Shown: positions 14,774-24,500 of the stretch, in pieces
Position numbering within the stretch: position 1 is the first letter of the stretch
Layout of the letters: each line of letters begins with the position of its first letter
NCBI GenBank assembly: GCA_964542875.1
Contig: CAZIWA010000038.1
Span: forward strand, 1-42,356
Source: CAZGOM01 sp964542875
GTDB taxonomy: Bacteria > Planctomycetota > Phycisphaerae > Phycisphaerales > Phycisphaeraceae
DNA length: 42,356 nucleotides
Direction: 5' to 3'
Notes under the pieces: model-generated
The model's database searches: none
Told to the model about the DNA's origin: nothing
What the model saw: the letters and a program-made list of their open reading frames with translations, nothing else
Position numbers and translations under genes: made by a program

Positions 14774-17700
14774 CTAAAACCTCACCTCCACCACATTGTT
14801 GTGCCGGTTGAGGTCTTGCGCTTCATTCTCCGGGTCCACCTCTACGATCACGCCCCCCATCGCATTGGGCGTGATATTTAAAAATTCCACCGACCGATGC
14901 TGCGGCTTCATGTCCAGCGGCGCGGGAATCCGGGCGATCCTCTGTTCCCCTCGCCCGATGACCTGCCCGGACTTCAGGTCCCGCACGCGCACCAGCAGGT
15001 TCTCCACCGGCTTGGTGCCGTTGTTGTACACCCGGACCACAAGGTGGTCGTCGTAAATCAGCTCCACGGTTTCCGGCCCGATGGCCGCGTCCGCCTGGTC
15101 GTAGTTTGGTTTGGATGTCCGGATCGGCAGGATCTCCACCATCACGGGCTCCCTGGGCGGCAGCGTCAGCGTCACTGCGGCGCCGCGGTCCAGTTCCAGT
15201 TTTTGCCGGGCGATCACCCCTTCCGGCTTGCCGTCGTCGTTGGCGTCCTTCGACAACACCACCTCATACGTCCCGGGGTCCAGCCGCCACACCTTCAACC
15301 CCAGTTCCTGTGCCTTGTCGCCAAACAAATAAAACCGCGCCGACAGCCGCGTCTCGCGGTTGTCCATCACCAACGCAGCCACGTTGTCGCCACCCTTGGT
15401 GTACGAGAGTCCATAGCTCGGCCACATCACCCGGCTTGCCCCACGGTTGGACGCCAGCCCGCCCGTCCGTGCCCGCTCCAGCGTCGTGCGCGGAAGCGGA
15501 TTGCGGTCCATCGTCGGCTCCGCGCGGCTGTTGAGCCAGTCATGGCTGTGAAACCACCCGCACACCTGCTGATACGACTCCGTCAGGTAACGGATATCTC
15601 CCGATGTCTTGTACTGGTACCAGTGCATTTCCGTCGAAAGATAAGACGGATAATGCTGCACCGCCGCCGCAGGCTTGTACGGCTGCGCCAGGATCTTGCG
15701 TGTGGTGTCGTCCACCCCCACCGCATCCATCAGCTCCGTGTAAGTCATCACATCGCTGAGCTTCTCGGGCTTCGTTTCCCGCAGCCGCTTGAGGTAATTC
15801 TCCTTGGCCTTCTCCGGATCGCTGACCGCGTCATACGCATAAGACTGCAGCCCGTCGCCCACCCCCGGCTCCACCCCGTTGAACCACCCGCGATAAATCC
15901 GCGCCATCTCCGGATGCCGGTTGTACCAGATCAAGTACGCCGCCGGCACGATCATGTCCCGGTTGTGGCCGCGCCGCCCCCCGCTGTTGGCGAAGCGCTC
16001 GCCCTCCGTCCAGTTCTCGTTGAGACTCATGAACTCGCTGATGTTTCCCAGCCCGCCGCTCCCGTCCTCGCGCAGCCATTTCCCGTAGTGGCCGCAGGTC
16101 GCCAGTGCACGCGCATATGCCGTCGGATCGCCGTAATCCAGCAGCAGGCGCATCCCCATGCTCCCCATTCCTTCTTCATAGAAATGGCACGAATCCTGGA
16201 CATACTTGCCCACCCCCTCTTCAAGCTGCAGGGTCCACAAGCCGTCCCAGAACCTGTGCAATGCCTTCTTGATCTTCCCGGAATCATCCATGCACAGCGC
16301 CAGCCCGATCCACTGCTCGGTATGGTCCGTGTCGTCGTTCCAGATCCCGCCAAACTCGCCCGTCTCCACCTGCTTCTCATCAATGTAGAAATCCAGGACC
16401 TTCCGGTGCTCTTCCATCGCCTTCATCTGCCAAAACGCCCAGTCCGGCGCGCCGGTGGTGTTTGCCGCCTTCTCATAAACCAGCGGCGCAACGTTCATCC
16501 CTTCGAACAACCTCGGCGAATCCGCCCGTTCCAGCATCTGCCGTGTCTCCATCCGTTCCGGCGCGAACATACACAGCCACCGCAGCGGAATCACGATCGA
16601 CGGATCGCCGTACCGATGCCCTTCCATCTCTTCTGCATACCCCTCTCGCATGAACTCCACCTGGTCGTCCGCTGCCGCGCCGATCGCTCCCTTCATGTCC
16701 GTCTCCACCAGCCCCAGGGTGCACCCCGAATCCCCCATGGCCCATGTCACCGGCGCGCCCGCCGTCACGCTCATGCCCAGCGGCACCCCCGGTACATCGC
16801 TTGGCGTCGCTTCATACTTCCCGTTCCCCAGGTACTTGCGCCGCTTGTGCTCCGGCATGTTGATCACCGGCCGCCCCCGCAGCACGACGGTATACGTCTG
16901 CCGCCCAGGCCCTTTGGGCTCCAGCACCACCTCCGCGCTCAGCCATGTCCGGACCCCGTTCACCGGCTCTGTAACGGCCACGCGCACCGGTGTCGGCCCG
17001 GTGATCCCTTGCGCCACCAGCTTCACCACCACGCCATCCAGCGCCCTGGCCGGCCCGGAGGGCGCTGCCATCATCGCCTGAAATCCGCCATACGCCGGCG
17101 TATTCAGCGACCAATCCGCCACACCCGATTCTTTCCCCAGCACCGGCCGTCGATACCGGGCCGGAGTCTGCGCCGTCAGCGTCAGCCCCGTCTCGTCCTT
17201 CGGCAGTGCCTCCGCCTTTTCAAAGCGGTACGTCAGCCGCGTTTTCGGCAGTGCCGTCCCAGCCACCGGCTCCACCCGGTAAAAATCCACCGGCCCCAGG
17301 CTTCCCGTCTTCCGCGTGATCTTCAGGCTCTGCCCGGCCTCGCCTGCCACTGGTTTGTCCAGTTTTCTGGTCCACCACATCGCCTCCGGCGCCTGGATCG
17401 TCGTCAATGTCTCGCTTGGTCCCCCCTCCGCCTTGCTGCGCAGCAGTTCCCCCTCAAACGGCCGCTGAACGAACATCCTCACCCGGTCGAACGACGTCCC
17501 GGGAGCCAATTCCAGGTCCAGTTCCCGCGCGCGCGTGGAAGCCCCGTATTTGATGTCCGGCCAGCTTGACGCCATGATCCCGCCCCGTGGCGGCGCCACC
17601 GGCCGCTTGGCCGCCACCGCCTTGCTGATCCGCGCAAACACCAGCGCCACCGCCTCATCGGCTTTCACGCGCGCAAGCCCCGACAACCCCGCTTGCGTCC

Positions 17701-18388
17701 AGCCCATCCGCGTCCGTTCGCTTTCATCCTCGCCGGCCTTCTCCGCCGCCACCGGCCCCGTGGGCTTTTCGCCTTTGGCCAGTTGCGCCACCTGCGCATC
17801 CGTCAGCACATCGTTGAACACATACAACTCATCCACCGGCAGGTTCACGAACAATTCCGAAGGAGTCAGGCTCCAGTTCCACCGATAAACGCCCCAGTTG
17901 CTGGCCGCCCGCTTCCCGTCTTCATACACCGTCACGCCTTGCCGCCTGTCCCACACCACCGCCAGATGCACCCATTGCCCCGGCTTCCACCGCCCGATCG
18001 GCGACGCCATCTTCAGCGGCGGCGAATACCGCCCCACGTCATACACATTGAACATGAAGTCATTGAACTTCCCGTTGAAGTCCATCAGCATGTTCCAATA
18101 CGACCCGCTCCGGGGCGCATTCAGCCCCGCCATCCGGTTCCAGTTGCTTGGCGCGATCGCCTTGTCGCTCTTGATGAAAAACGCCAGCGTTCCCCGGTCC
18201 ATGTCCACGATGTCCCGCGCCTCCCGCTTAAACCCCGTCCCCGCGCTCCCCACCGCCCCTGCAACCTTCCCGCTGTCGAACGCCTCGTAAAACGACGGCT
18301 CGGGCGCATCCGCCCCGCGCGCCGCATCCACGCACGCCAAACACAACCCGCAAGCCGCCAACGCCGCAAATCCGATCAATCGATGCAT
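14774..18388 (-). CDS. Large secreted LamG / alpha-toroid / CARDB protein, candidate polysaccharide-active enzyme
   Basis: A 1204-residue secreted protein. ATG 18388 (behind ACAGGAAAC) begins a signal peptide MHRLIGFAALAACGLCLACV, and a LAAC lipobox at Cys13 is possible. Residues about 30-220 look like a LamG/concanavalin module (FYEAFDSGKVAGAVG, WVHLAVVWDRRQGVTVYEDG, LPVDELYVFNDVLTDAQVAQL). The middle (about 580-1000) is helix-rich, with EFGGIWNDDTDHTEQWIGLALC and LLDYGDPTAYARAL repeats like the alpha/alpha toroids of polysaccharide lyases and hydrolases. The end (about 1120-1204) resembles a CARDB/beta-sandwich domain (VVRVYNNGTKPVENLLVRVRD). It is the second gene after the GH32-like gene in a minus-strand unit driven from the regulator's promoter region. 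I cannot place it in a named enzyme family. Confidence 0.75.
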   Translation of the reverse strand: MHRLIGFAALAACGLCLACVDAARGADAPEPSFYEAFDSGKVAGAVGSAGTGFKREARDIVDMDRGTLAFFIKSDKAIAPSNWNRMAGLNAPRSGSYWNMLMDFNGKFNDFMFNVYDVGRYSPPLKMASPIGRWKPGQWVHLAVVWDRRQGVTVYEDGKRAASNWGVYRWNWSLTPSELFVNLPVDELYVFNDVLTDAQVAQLAKGEKPTGPVAAEKAGEDESERTRMGWTQAGLSGLARVKADEAVALVFARISKAVAAKRPVAPPRGGIMASSWPDIKYGASTRARELDLELAPGTSFDRVRMFVQRPFEGELLRSKAEGGPSETLTTIQAPEAMWWTRKLDKPVAGEAGQSLKITRKTGSLGPVDFYRVEPVAGTALPKTRLTYRFEKAEALPKDETGLTLTAQTPARYRRPVLGKESGVADWSLNTPAYGGFQAMMAAPSGPARALDGVVVKLVAQGITGPTPVRVAVTEPVNGVRTWLSAEVVLEPKGPGRQTYTVVLRGRPVINMPEHKRRKYLGNGKYEATPSDVPGVPLGMSVTAGAPVTWAMGDSGCTLGLVETDMKGAIGAAADDQVEFMREGYAEEMEGHRYGDPSIVIPLRWLCMFAPERMETRQMLERADSPRLFEGMNVAPLVYEKAANTTGAPDWAFWQMKAMEEHRKVLDFYIDEKQVETGEFGGIWNDDTDHTEQWIGLALCMDDSGKIKKALHRFWDGLWTLQLEEGVGKYVQDSCHFYEEGMGSMGMRLLLDYGDPTAYARALATCGHYGKWLREDGSGGLGNISEFMSLNENWTEGERFANSGGRRGHNRDMIVPAAYLIWYNRHPEMARIYRGWFNGVEPGVGDGLQSYAYDAVSDPEKAKENYLKRLRETKPEKLSDVMTYTELMDAVGVDDTTRKILAQPYKPAAAVQHYPSYLSTEMHWYQYKTSGDIRYLTESYQQVCGWFHSHDWLNSRAEPTMDRNPLPRTTLERARTGGLASNRGASRVMWPSYGLSYTKGGDNVAALVMDNRETRLSARFYLFGDKAQELGLKVWRLDPGTYEVVLSKDANDDGKPEGVIARQKLELDRGAAVTLTLPPREPVMVEILPIRTSKPNYDQADAAIGPETVELIYDDHLVVRVYNNGTKPVENLLVRVRDLKSGQVIGRGEQRIARIPAPLDMKPQHRSVEFLNITPNAMGGVIVEVDPENEAQDLNRHNNVVEVRF

Positions 18389-18489
18389 GGTTTTGTTTCC
18401 TGTAAAAACGCTCCGCCTGCAAAGTCCCAAAGCCGGCGTCGTCCCGTCACGCCGCTCTGCACGATATAAGACGCCACAAAAGCCATCGC

Positions 18490-20088
18490 TCATCCCGACG
18501 CCAGATCCGCATGTGCCATCCCTTCAAAAACCGCGCTTGCCCGCTCCACCACCACCCCCATAAACACGCCGCGCTCCCGGTGTCGCGCCTGCTGAATCAT
18601 CAGCCGCCCATCCACATACACCTCGATCATCACCCCCTGGCACGCCACCATCACATGCGCCTCCTTTTTCACTTTCCACGCGCGTGCATCGATGAACGCC
18701 CCCGTCGCGCCCGCCCCGGTGAACGTCGGCGAGTCGACCGGCAGCCCGCCCGCCGCGTCGCTCCCGTTTTCCGCCACGGTGTGCCCGATGCCCAAGGCCG
18801 ACAGCTCCACGCGTTTGGCGCGCCGGTCCAGCACCGCCATCAGGCCGGACCGCCCCTGGGCATCGCAACGGAACGCCAGCCCTGCCCGTTCGCCCTGTCC
18901 AAAGCGCACATGCGCCTCCAGCAGCACATCGGCCGATCCGGCATCAAACAGCGCCGCGCCCCGTCCCGTGTATGCTTTCACGCCCAGCCCCTGGTTTGAC
19001 GTCTCCACGGCCTCGGCCCTCATCGCCTCTTTCATCGCCCGGGCATCCACCGCCTGCCGTACCTTCGCTGCCAGCTCCTGCGACTGCTCCACCCGCAGGT
19101 GGTCCTTCACGACCTTCACCGGCTTAAGCGTTGGAAACACCGTGGCCCGCGTGCCATCCCCGGGACCGTCGTCCGGCGTCGGCCGCGTCGCCATCCATCC
19201 ATACAGCATCAAACGTCCATCGCTCACCGGCAGCACGCGCTGCGCCCCCAGCCGCATCGCCCCCGCGGACGCGATCAGCATCTCGTCCTCCAATGCCACG
19301 TAAGGCCCCAGCGGGCCCTGGTCCGAAACCGCCACGTAGTTCCCCGCGTTCTGCCACGGGTCGCAGCCGAAGATCGGCACACCCCAGCTTGGGCTGCTCA
19401 TGTAAACCAGGTAGTGCTTTCCTCCGTGTTCGAAAATCGACGGCGTCTCCACCGTGTGAAACCGTCCCGGGCTGTAGATCGGCCCCTCATCCCTCCAATG
19501 CACCAGGTCCGCGGAGCTGTACCCCGCCACGCATGCCCGTGCGTCCACCGGCATGGCCGGGTTCCGCGCCACCACCGCCATCACCCACCGCTGGGACTTG
19601 CCGTCGAATACCACCATCGGGTCACGGAACCATTCCCGCCCAAGATCCTTATCCCCCGCCCTGTGTGATCCCTCCCTGGGAATTGCCCTTTCATAGCGCG
19701 CGTTGGTCAGCACCGGGTTCCCCTTGTGCTTCTCCCAGGTGATGCCATCCTTGGACTGAGCGATCCCGATCTGCTGCCGCTGCCCATTCCCCGCTCGGTC
19801 CAGCCCCGTATAGAACATCCACCACATCCCCCCTGTCACCAGCACATCCAGGTGGTAAAGCAGGTATCCGTCCCACGCCCCGCCCGGGCCCACCCTCAGC
19901 GCCCGCGGCAACTCCGTCCACCGCTCCATGTCATCCGACACATAGTGGCAGATGCTCAGCGGCCCCCGCGCCTCGCCCGCCACCGGCTGGGCCGTCGTGC
20001 TCTCAAAGAACAGGTGAAACCGGCCCTCGTGCTCCACGATTGTGGGGTCAGCCGCCAGATAGTCACAAGGATGCCAGTACATCTGCAC
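18490..20088 (-). CDS. GH32-like glycoside hydrolase
   Basis: A 532-residue protein with a five-bladed beta-propeller of the GH32/43/68 type followed by a GH32-like beta-sandwich (about 390-532, ending MIEVYVDGRLMIQQ and AVFEGMAHADLA). Three acidic positions match the GH32 layout: Asp14 in AADPTIV (nucleophile position), Asp156 in WFRDPMV (transition-state stabiliser) and Glu214 in VETPSIF (acid/base). The classical WMNDPNG and EC motifs are altered, so fructan specificity should not be assumed. There is no signal peptide, so it is likely cytoplasmic. GTG 20088 has AAGGAAAGG eight bases upstream. ATG 20082 is the alternative start. It is divergent from the regulator and leads the unit with the LamG protein. 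Confidence 0.78.
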   Translation of the reverse strand: MQMYWHPCDYLAADPTIVEHEGRFHLFFESTTAQPVAGEARGPLSICHYVSDDMERWTELPRALRVGPGGAWDGYLLYHLDVLVTGGMWWMFYTGLDRAGNGQRQQIGIAQSKDGITWEKHKGNPVLTNARYERAIPREGSHRAGDKDLGREWFRDPMVVFDGKSQRWVMAVVARNPAMPVDARACVAGYSSADLVHWRDEGPIYSPGRFHTVETPSIFEHGGKHYLVYMSSPSWGVPIFGCDPWQNAGNYVAVSDQGPLGPYVALEDEMLIASAGAMRLGAQRVLPVSDGRLMLYGWMATRPTPDDGPGDGTRATVFPTLKPVKVVKDHLRVEQSQELAAKVRQAVDARAMKEAMRAEAVETSNQGLGVKAYTGRGAALFDAGSADVLLEAHVRFGQGERAGLAFRCDAQGRSGLMAVLDRRAKRVELSALGIGHTVAENGSDAAGGLPVDSPTFTGAGATGAFIDARAWKVKKEAHVMVACQGVMIEVYVDGRLMIQQARHRERGVFMGVVVERASAVFEGMAHADLASG

Positions 20089-20119
20089 GTGATTCGCCTT
20101 TCCTTAAACAAACGGCGTA

Positions 20120-20136
20120 GTAAACTTGTCTTACAA
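20120..20136. promoter_or_regulatory. Candidate operator in the regulator's divergent promoter
   Basis: GTAAACTTGTCTTAC (20120-20134) is an imperfect palindrome with GTAA/TTAC ends. It overlaps TTGTCTTACAA (20126-20136), whose TTGT and ACAA ends are also symmetric. TTGTCTTA is the form of the TTRTCTTA motif repeated at 26260-26314, 30769-30798 and 35634-35675. AGTAAACT (20119-20126) recurs exactly at 26293-26300. TTGT/ACAA symmetry resembles operators of AraR, which has the same GntR-LacI architecture. The site lies between the GH32-like start (20088) and the regulator start (20180). Confidence 0.5.
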
Positions 20137-20179
20137 CCCATACCAGCAACGCCCAAACGCCAACCAACGAAACACCCCA

Positions 20180-21334
20180 ATGAGCCAATCGCCCCGGAAT
20201 CAAAGCGCCGCAGTCATGGAAAACGCCAAGGCGTACCGGACGATCAAGTCCCGCCTCCTTTCGATGATTGGCACCCAATGGGCCGTCGGCACCAGGATTC
20301 CTCCCATCAAGACCCTTGCCACCCAGATCGGCGCCGGCCAGACCAACACCCACAAAGCCATCAAGGAACTCGTCACCGAAGGCCTCCTCGCCAGCCGTGC
20401 CGGCCAGGGAACCTTCGTCCTCGACACCATGGCCAATCTTGAGCGCACTCCCTCCGACGCGCCTTCTTCCAGCCGTGAACCGGCGCGCCTGGTCGCCGGC
20501 GCCACCATCGGCATCCTCACCAGCGCCAAGGTTCTCGAAGGCTTTCTCCAGACCGTCGTCGAGTCCGCCCAGGAAGTCTTCACCGGGGCCGGCTGCCGCG
20601 TCACCCGCATCCCATACGAACCCGGCCATGCCCGTGAAGCCCAGATGAACAACCCTGCCGTCTCCGGTCAGCTCATCCTTAACTGGAACGAAAAAACTCC
20701 CATCCAGGCCACCCCGGGCCAGCCCGTCGTCTGCCTCAGCACCACCGCCTCCGTGCGCATCCTCGGCGCCTCCGGCTACGACATCGTCATGGCCGATTCC
20801 GAACAAGGCGGCTACCTTGCCGGGGAACACCTCGCCCGGGTCGGCTGCGCCTCCGCCTGCTTCATCGGCGTCAACGGCGACACCGACCGTTACGACCACA
20901 CCTCCAGCCTCCGCCTCGAAGGCTTCCTCGCCGGCTTTGGCCGGGAAATCCCGCCCCGGCACCTCCTTAACGCCGGCAACTACACCACCACGTCCGGCGC
21001 CGCCATCGTCCGCGCCTATCTTGAATTGAACCCCCGCCCCAAAGGCGTCTTCTGCGCCAGCGACGACATCGCCATCGGCTTCGTCCACGGCGCGCTCGCC
21101 CACGGCATACAGCCCGGCAAGGATTACGTCATCGTCGGCTTCGACGGACAGCTCCGCGGCCGCGGCCTCCCCACCGGCCCCCTCACCACCGCAGCCATCC
21201 CCGTTGAGCTCATGGGCCGCTCCGCCGCCAACTTCCTCATCACCCGCATGGCCTACCCGGACCTTCCCGTCCGCAGGCTTCAACTGGGCTGCATGCTCTA
21301 CGAAGGCGCCACTGCTCCCGCATCTCCGCAGTAA
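20180..21334 (+). CDS. GntR-LacI fusion transcription regulator (AraR-like architecture)
   Basis: A 384-residue regulator. Residues 18-82 form a GntR winged helix (YRTIKSRLLSMIGTQWAVGTRIPP, then TNTHKAIKELVTEGLLASR and the wing GQGTFVLD). After a linker, residues about 105-384 are a LacI/periplasmic-binding-like sensor (TIGILTS; DSEQGGYLAGEHL; GDTDRYDHTSSLRLEGFLAG; PKGVFCASDDIAIG; IVGFDGQ). This architecture is that of AraR, a sugar-released repressor. ATG 20180 is preferred over an upstream TTG at 20126 that lies inside the candidate operator. Divergent placement to the GH32/LamG unit and shared motifs at three other divergent promoters suggest it controls the whole 14.8-36.8 kb locus. The inducer is unknown. 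Confidence 0.85.
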   Translation: MSQSPRNQSAAVMENAKAYRTIKSRLLSMIGTQWAVGTRIPPIKTLATQIGAGQTNTHKAIKELVTEGLLASRAGQGTFVLDTMANLERTPSDAPSSSREPARLVAGATIGILTSAKVLEGFLQTVVESAQEVFTGAGCRVTRIPYEPGHAREAQMNNPAVSGQLILNWNEKTPIQATPGQPVVCLSTTASVRILGASGYDIVMADSEQGGYLAGEHLARVGCASACFIGVNGDTDRYDHTSSLRLEGFLAGFGREIPPRHLLNAGNYTTTSGAAIVRAYLELNPRPKGVFCASDDIAIGFVHGALAHGIQPGKDYVIVGFDGQLRGRGLPTGPLTTAAIPVELMGRSAANFLITRMAYPDLPVRRLQLGCMLYEGATAPASPQ

Positions 21335-21404
21335 GCGCCTTGCGCGTCCTTGGGAATCAATGGCCGCCATCTTGTCCATTTGCCCAAAGCGATGAACAAG
21401 CAAA

Positions 21405-21440
21405 CTCAGGGTCAGCATGCGCTCATGCGCCACCCTGGGT
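21405..21440. terminator. Hairpin between the convergent regulator and lyase genes
   Basis: CTCAGGGT (21405-21412) pairs with ACCCTGGG (21432-21439) with one mismatch. Inside it GCATG (21415-21419) pairs with CATGC (21424-21428). It sits in the 200-bp space between the regulator stop (21334) and the lyase stop (21535), where a bidirectional terminator is expected. A run of seven A follows near 21452, giving a T-run only on the minus strand. Nothing else was recognised in the spacer. Confidence 0.4.
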
Positions 21441-21534
21441 TTGAAGCCTTGAAAAAAACTCTTGCACGCGTCCACGTCTACACCAGCCAATCCGTAACGG
21501 CTCAATTCCGTCTGCTCTTGTGCCGATTCGATCC

Positions 21535-24500
21535 TCACTTGCTTTCCGCAACGCCGGGCAGCTTCCGTAAAAGCGGCGCCATCGTCTCCAGGTTCGCCCG
21601 TGTGGGCGCTATCGCCCAGCGCCCCTCGCCAGACGTCACCGAAAACCGTACCGCGCCGAGCGTATCCACCCGCCACGGCAACGGGTTCTTCGCCGGGTCC
21701 AGCGTCACTGATGCGGATTTGTGCGTAAACAGATGGTGCAGCGACGACTCCAGCACCGTCTTCCCCGCCCCATCCGTAACGATCACGCTCACGATCGACC
21801 GATCGTTCCCGTCCACGGCCGGCGCATCGAACTTCAGCACCGCCTCCTGCGCCTGGCCCATCGGCATCATGTAGAAATAGGCGCTGGATGTTGCGTACCC
21901 CCTCCCCGCGATCAGCACGCTCCCCTGGGCATCAAACCCCTTCACGCCGCTCCCGACCCCTCCGTAGCCCTGGTACGCCACGTTCACCAGTGACCCCGCC
22001 GGCGCCTTCACCTGGGCCGTCGTCACGATCCGGTTGGCCTGCCCTTGCGGCTGCCGCGACAGCACTTGCCCGTCAGGGCTCGTCACCACCACTTCGCCCC
22101 GGTGCGCATCCCCCTCCACACCCATCGTCGCCATCTCGATCTTGATCTCCCCGCCTGCCTTGGTGTACCCCCATAATTCACTGAATGCCTTCCTTCCCAT
22201 CGCCACCGGATACTGCCCATCACGCTCCGGCAGATCCGCGGGAAATTCTCTCACCCCCGCCTGCTTGAGCGCACGCATGAACGGTCCCACGCCCATCTCG
22301 CCCCAGTTCATCCCCAGCGGCCCGGGGCCCATTCCATAATTGTCGTAAGGGTCGCCGGCGCACCGGTAAAGCCGCCGCGGGAACTGCTTCACCGCGTTCA
22401 ATTGCTGCGTCAGGTACGTCTTGTCCCCAGACACCTCGTACGCCAGCGCCGAGAGCGCCAGATTCCACGTCCCCCCCATCGCCGTCCAGCGCCCGTATTT
22501 CAGGATGAACGGCACATAGTCCGGATCGCGCGTCAGATGGTAGTACCGGTTGATCCATAGCGGGTGCCACATCGGCCCCGGGTTCTGCTGCTCAAGCGGT
22601 TCACGCGTCCGCAGGCTCTGTCCCAGCGTCCAGATCGGCGCCAGGAAATCCGCATCCCCGGTGAACTCATACGCATTGAGGATCATCGCCAGCGTGTTGT
22701 TCGCCTCTCGCCGCACGCCGGACCCCATGTACCCGTACTGCTTGAGCGAATCCACCCACATCGCAAAAAGATCGCGCGCCCGCGCATCCCCCCCGATCAG
22801 CCACGCATACAGGTGCGCATCCGAATCGACCCAGTGCCCGTAAAGCCCCGCGTGCGTGTCACGCCGGATCATCCCCTTGGCCTCCGACCCCCACGGCGTG
22901 CATCCCTTGCAGTGGTACATCGCCCCCGGCAGGTGGAATGCGATCGCCGTCTCCGCCGATGTCGGCTCCGCGTATGCGATCGTCCCCACATCCCTGAAAT
23001 GCGCGGAATTGTCCCGTGCCCACCGCAGCATCCGGGCATCGCCGGACCTCAGCCACAGCACCCATGCGTTGCCCACCTGGTGGTAATGCGAGTTCTGCCA
23101 GGCCCGGTGCAGGCTCGCGCGCCCCTCCGCCGGCAGCCAGTAGGTGTGCGTGTCCGGCCAGATGAACATCCCATAGGCCTGCCCGCGCTCCACCGACCCG
23201 TTGTATGAGATCAGCCCTGAAAGAATCGTCTCCTCGAAATCCTTGAAATCGCTGCCCAGCTCGCCGGTCGGCTCCAGCGCCTGCGAACGCGCGCACCACG
23301 CCGGGCTCAGCGTCGCGTAGGGCTGCATCTCAAACAGCTTCGCATCCTTCAGGCACAGCGCCGAGAGAAGGGTCGCGTTCTCGTTCTGCTCCAGCATCGC
23401 CGGATACACCCGCACGCTGATGTTGCTCCCCAGGGTCATCCCCTGCCCGTTGCCGTTGAGCGCATGCTCCGCCCTCGTTTCCCGCGTCTCTGTTCCGCTC
23501 AGGCCGGAAAGCACTTCGTAATAGTCCTGCGGAAGGTTCAGGTCCAGCATCGGATGCTGATGGAAGCACCAGAACTTATAGATGTTCTTCAACGCCAGTT
23601 CCTGCTCCGCCGTAAACACGCGCTTGCCGTTCTTGGGCCACGCATGCACCACGATGGCCCCGCTGTGCGCCTCCAGCTCCTTGGGAAACTTCTCCCACAC
23701 GTCCCGGAGTGTCACGCTGAGCACAGGTTGTTCGTCGCTCCAGGCCGCCACCCAGCCGTCGGACTTCTTCCCCTCCACGGTCTTGCCGTCCTCCCGCGTC
23801 ACCGTGCAAAGCTCCCATGTCTTCTGGTGCATGTACACCGCGGCGTATTGCGTCTGCTCGCCCTGGCGCTTGGGCGCAACGCCCGGCCCCTGCGGCAGTT
23901 TCCCCGCCACGCCCGCGCCATCCACGCCAAACGCATAGCGCTTCGCTCCCGTGTAGTTGATCGCAAACCCCAGGTCCCGGATCTTGTGCTTCCGCGTGTC
24001 GTAGGTGATTACGGTGTTATGCGCGATGCCCACCTCCCCCTGCCCCGCGGCCAGCGTCATCCGGACCTGGTATTGGCACAGCGGCGGCACCCGCTTGTCC
24101 CGGTCCGCATACCAGCCCGATGCAAGCAACGTCACGCTCTCCGGCCCCGCTTCCTCCACCCGCACGCTTGGCGTCTTGTCTGCCGCGCTTGTGAACTTCA
24201 CCAGCCGCTCATCCATCAGGAACGGCCCTGACTCGTCTCCAAGCGCGCTGATCACCGGCGCAGACAAATCGTATTTTCCCCGGCCCGACGCATCGAACCA
24301 CGCCTTCTGGATGCCCGCAAAAGACTTCTTCGATACCGTGAACCTCAGCGTGCCGTTGTCCACCGTGATCTCATCCGCCTTCTCTTCCACTTTGACTGAA
24401 GGCGCTCCTGCTTTTACCCCTGGCGCACGCTTCATCAGCCGATACCCTTGCGCCTTCCCGTCTTTGTACTGCGCCACAAACTTCGCCTCCGCCCACCGGA

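Noticed and set aside
14897..17569. 890-codon open frame on the plus strand
   Set aside because: It is antisense to the LamG/toroid gene, extremely rich in Arg, His and Pro, and arises from the strand's G-poor third positions. The minus frame has a signal peptide, ribosome site and domains.
20063..21676. 537-codon minus-strand frame opposite the regulator
   Set aside because: It consists mostly of Gly, Ala, Val and Asp (shadow composition) and covers the well-supported GntR-LacI gene. The part outside it (21335-21534) shows no recognised domain; a transposase remnant was considered but not supported.
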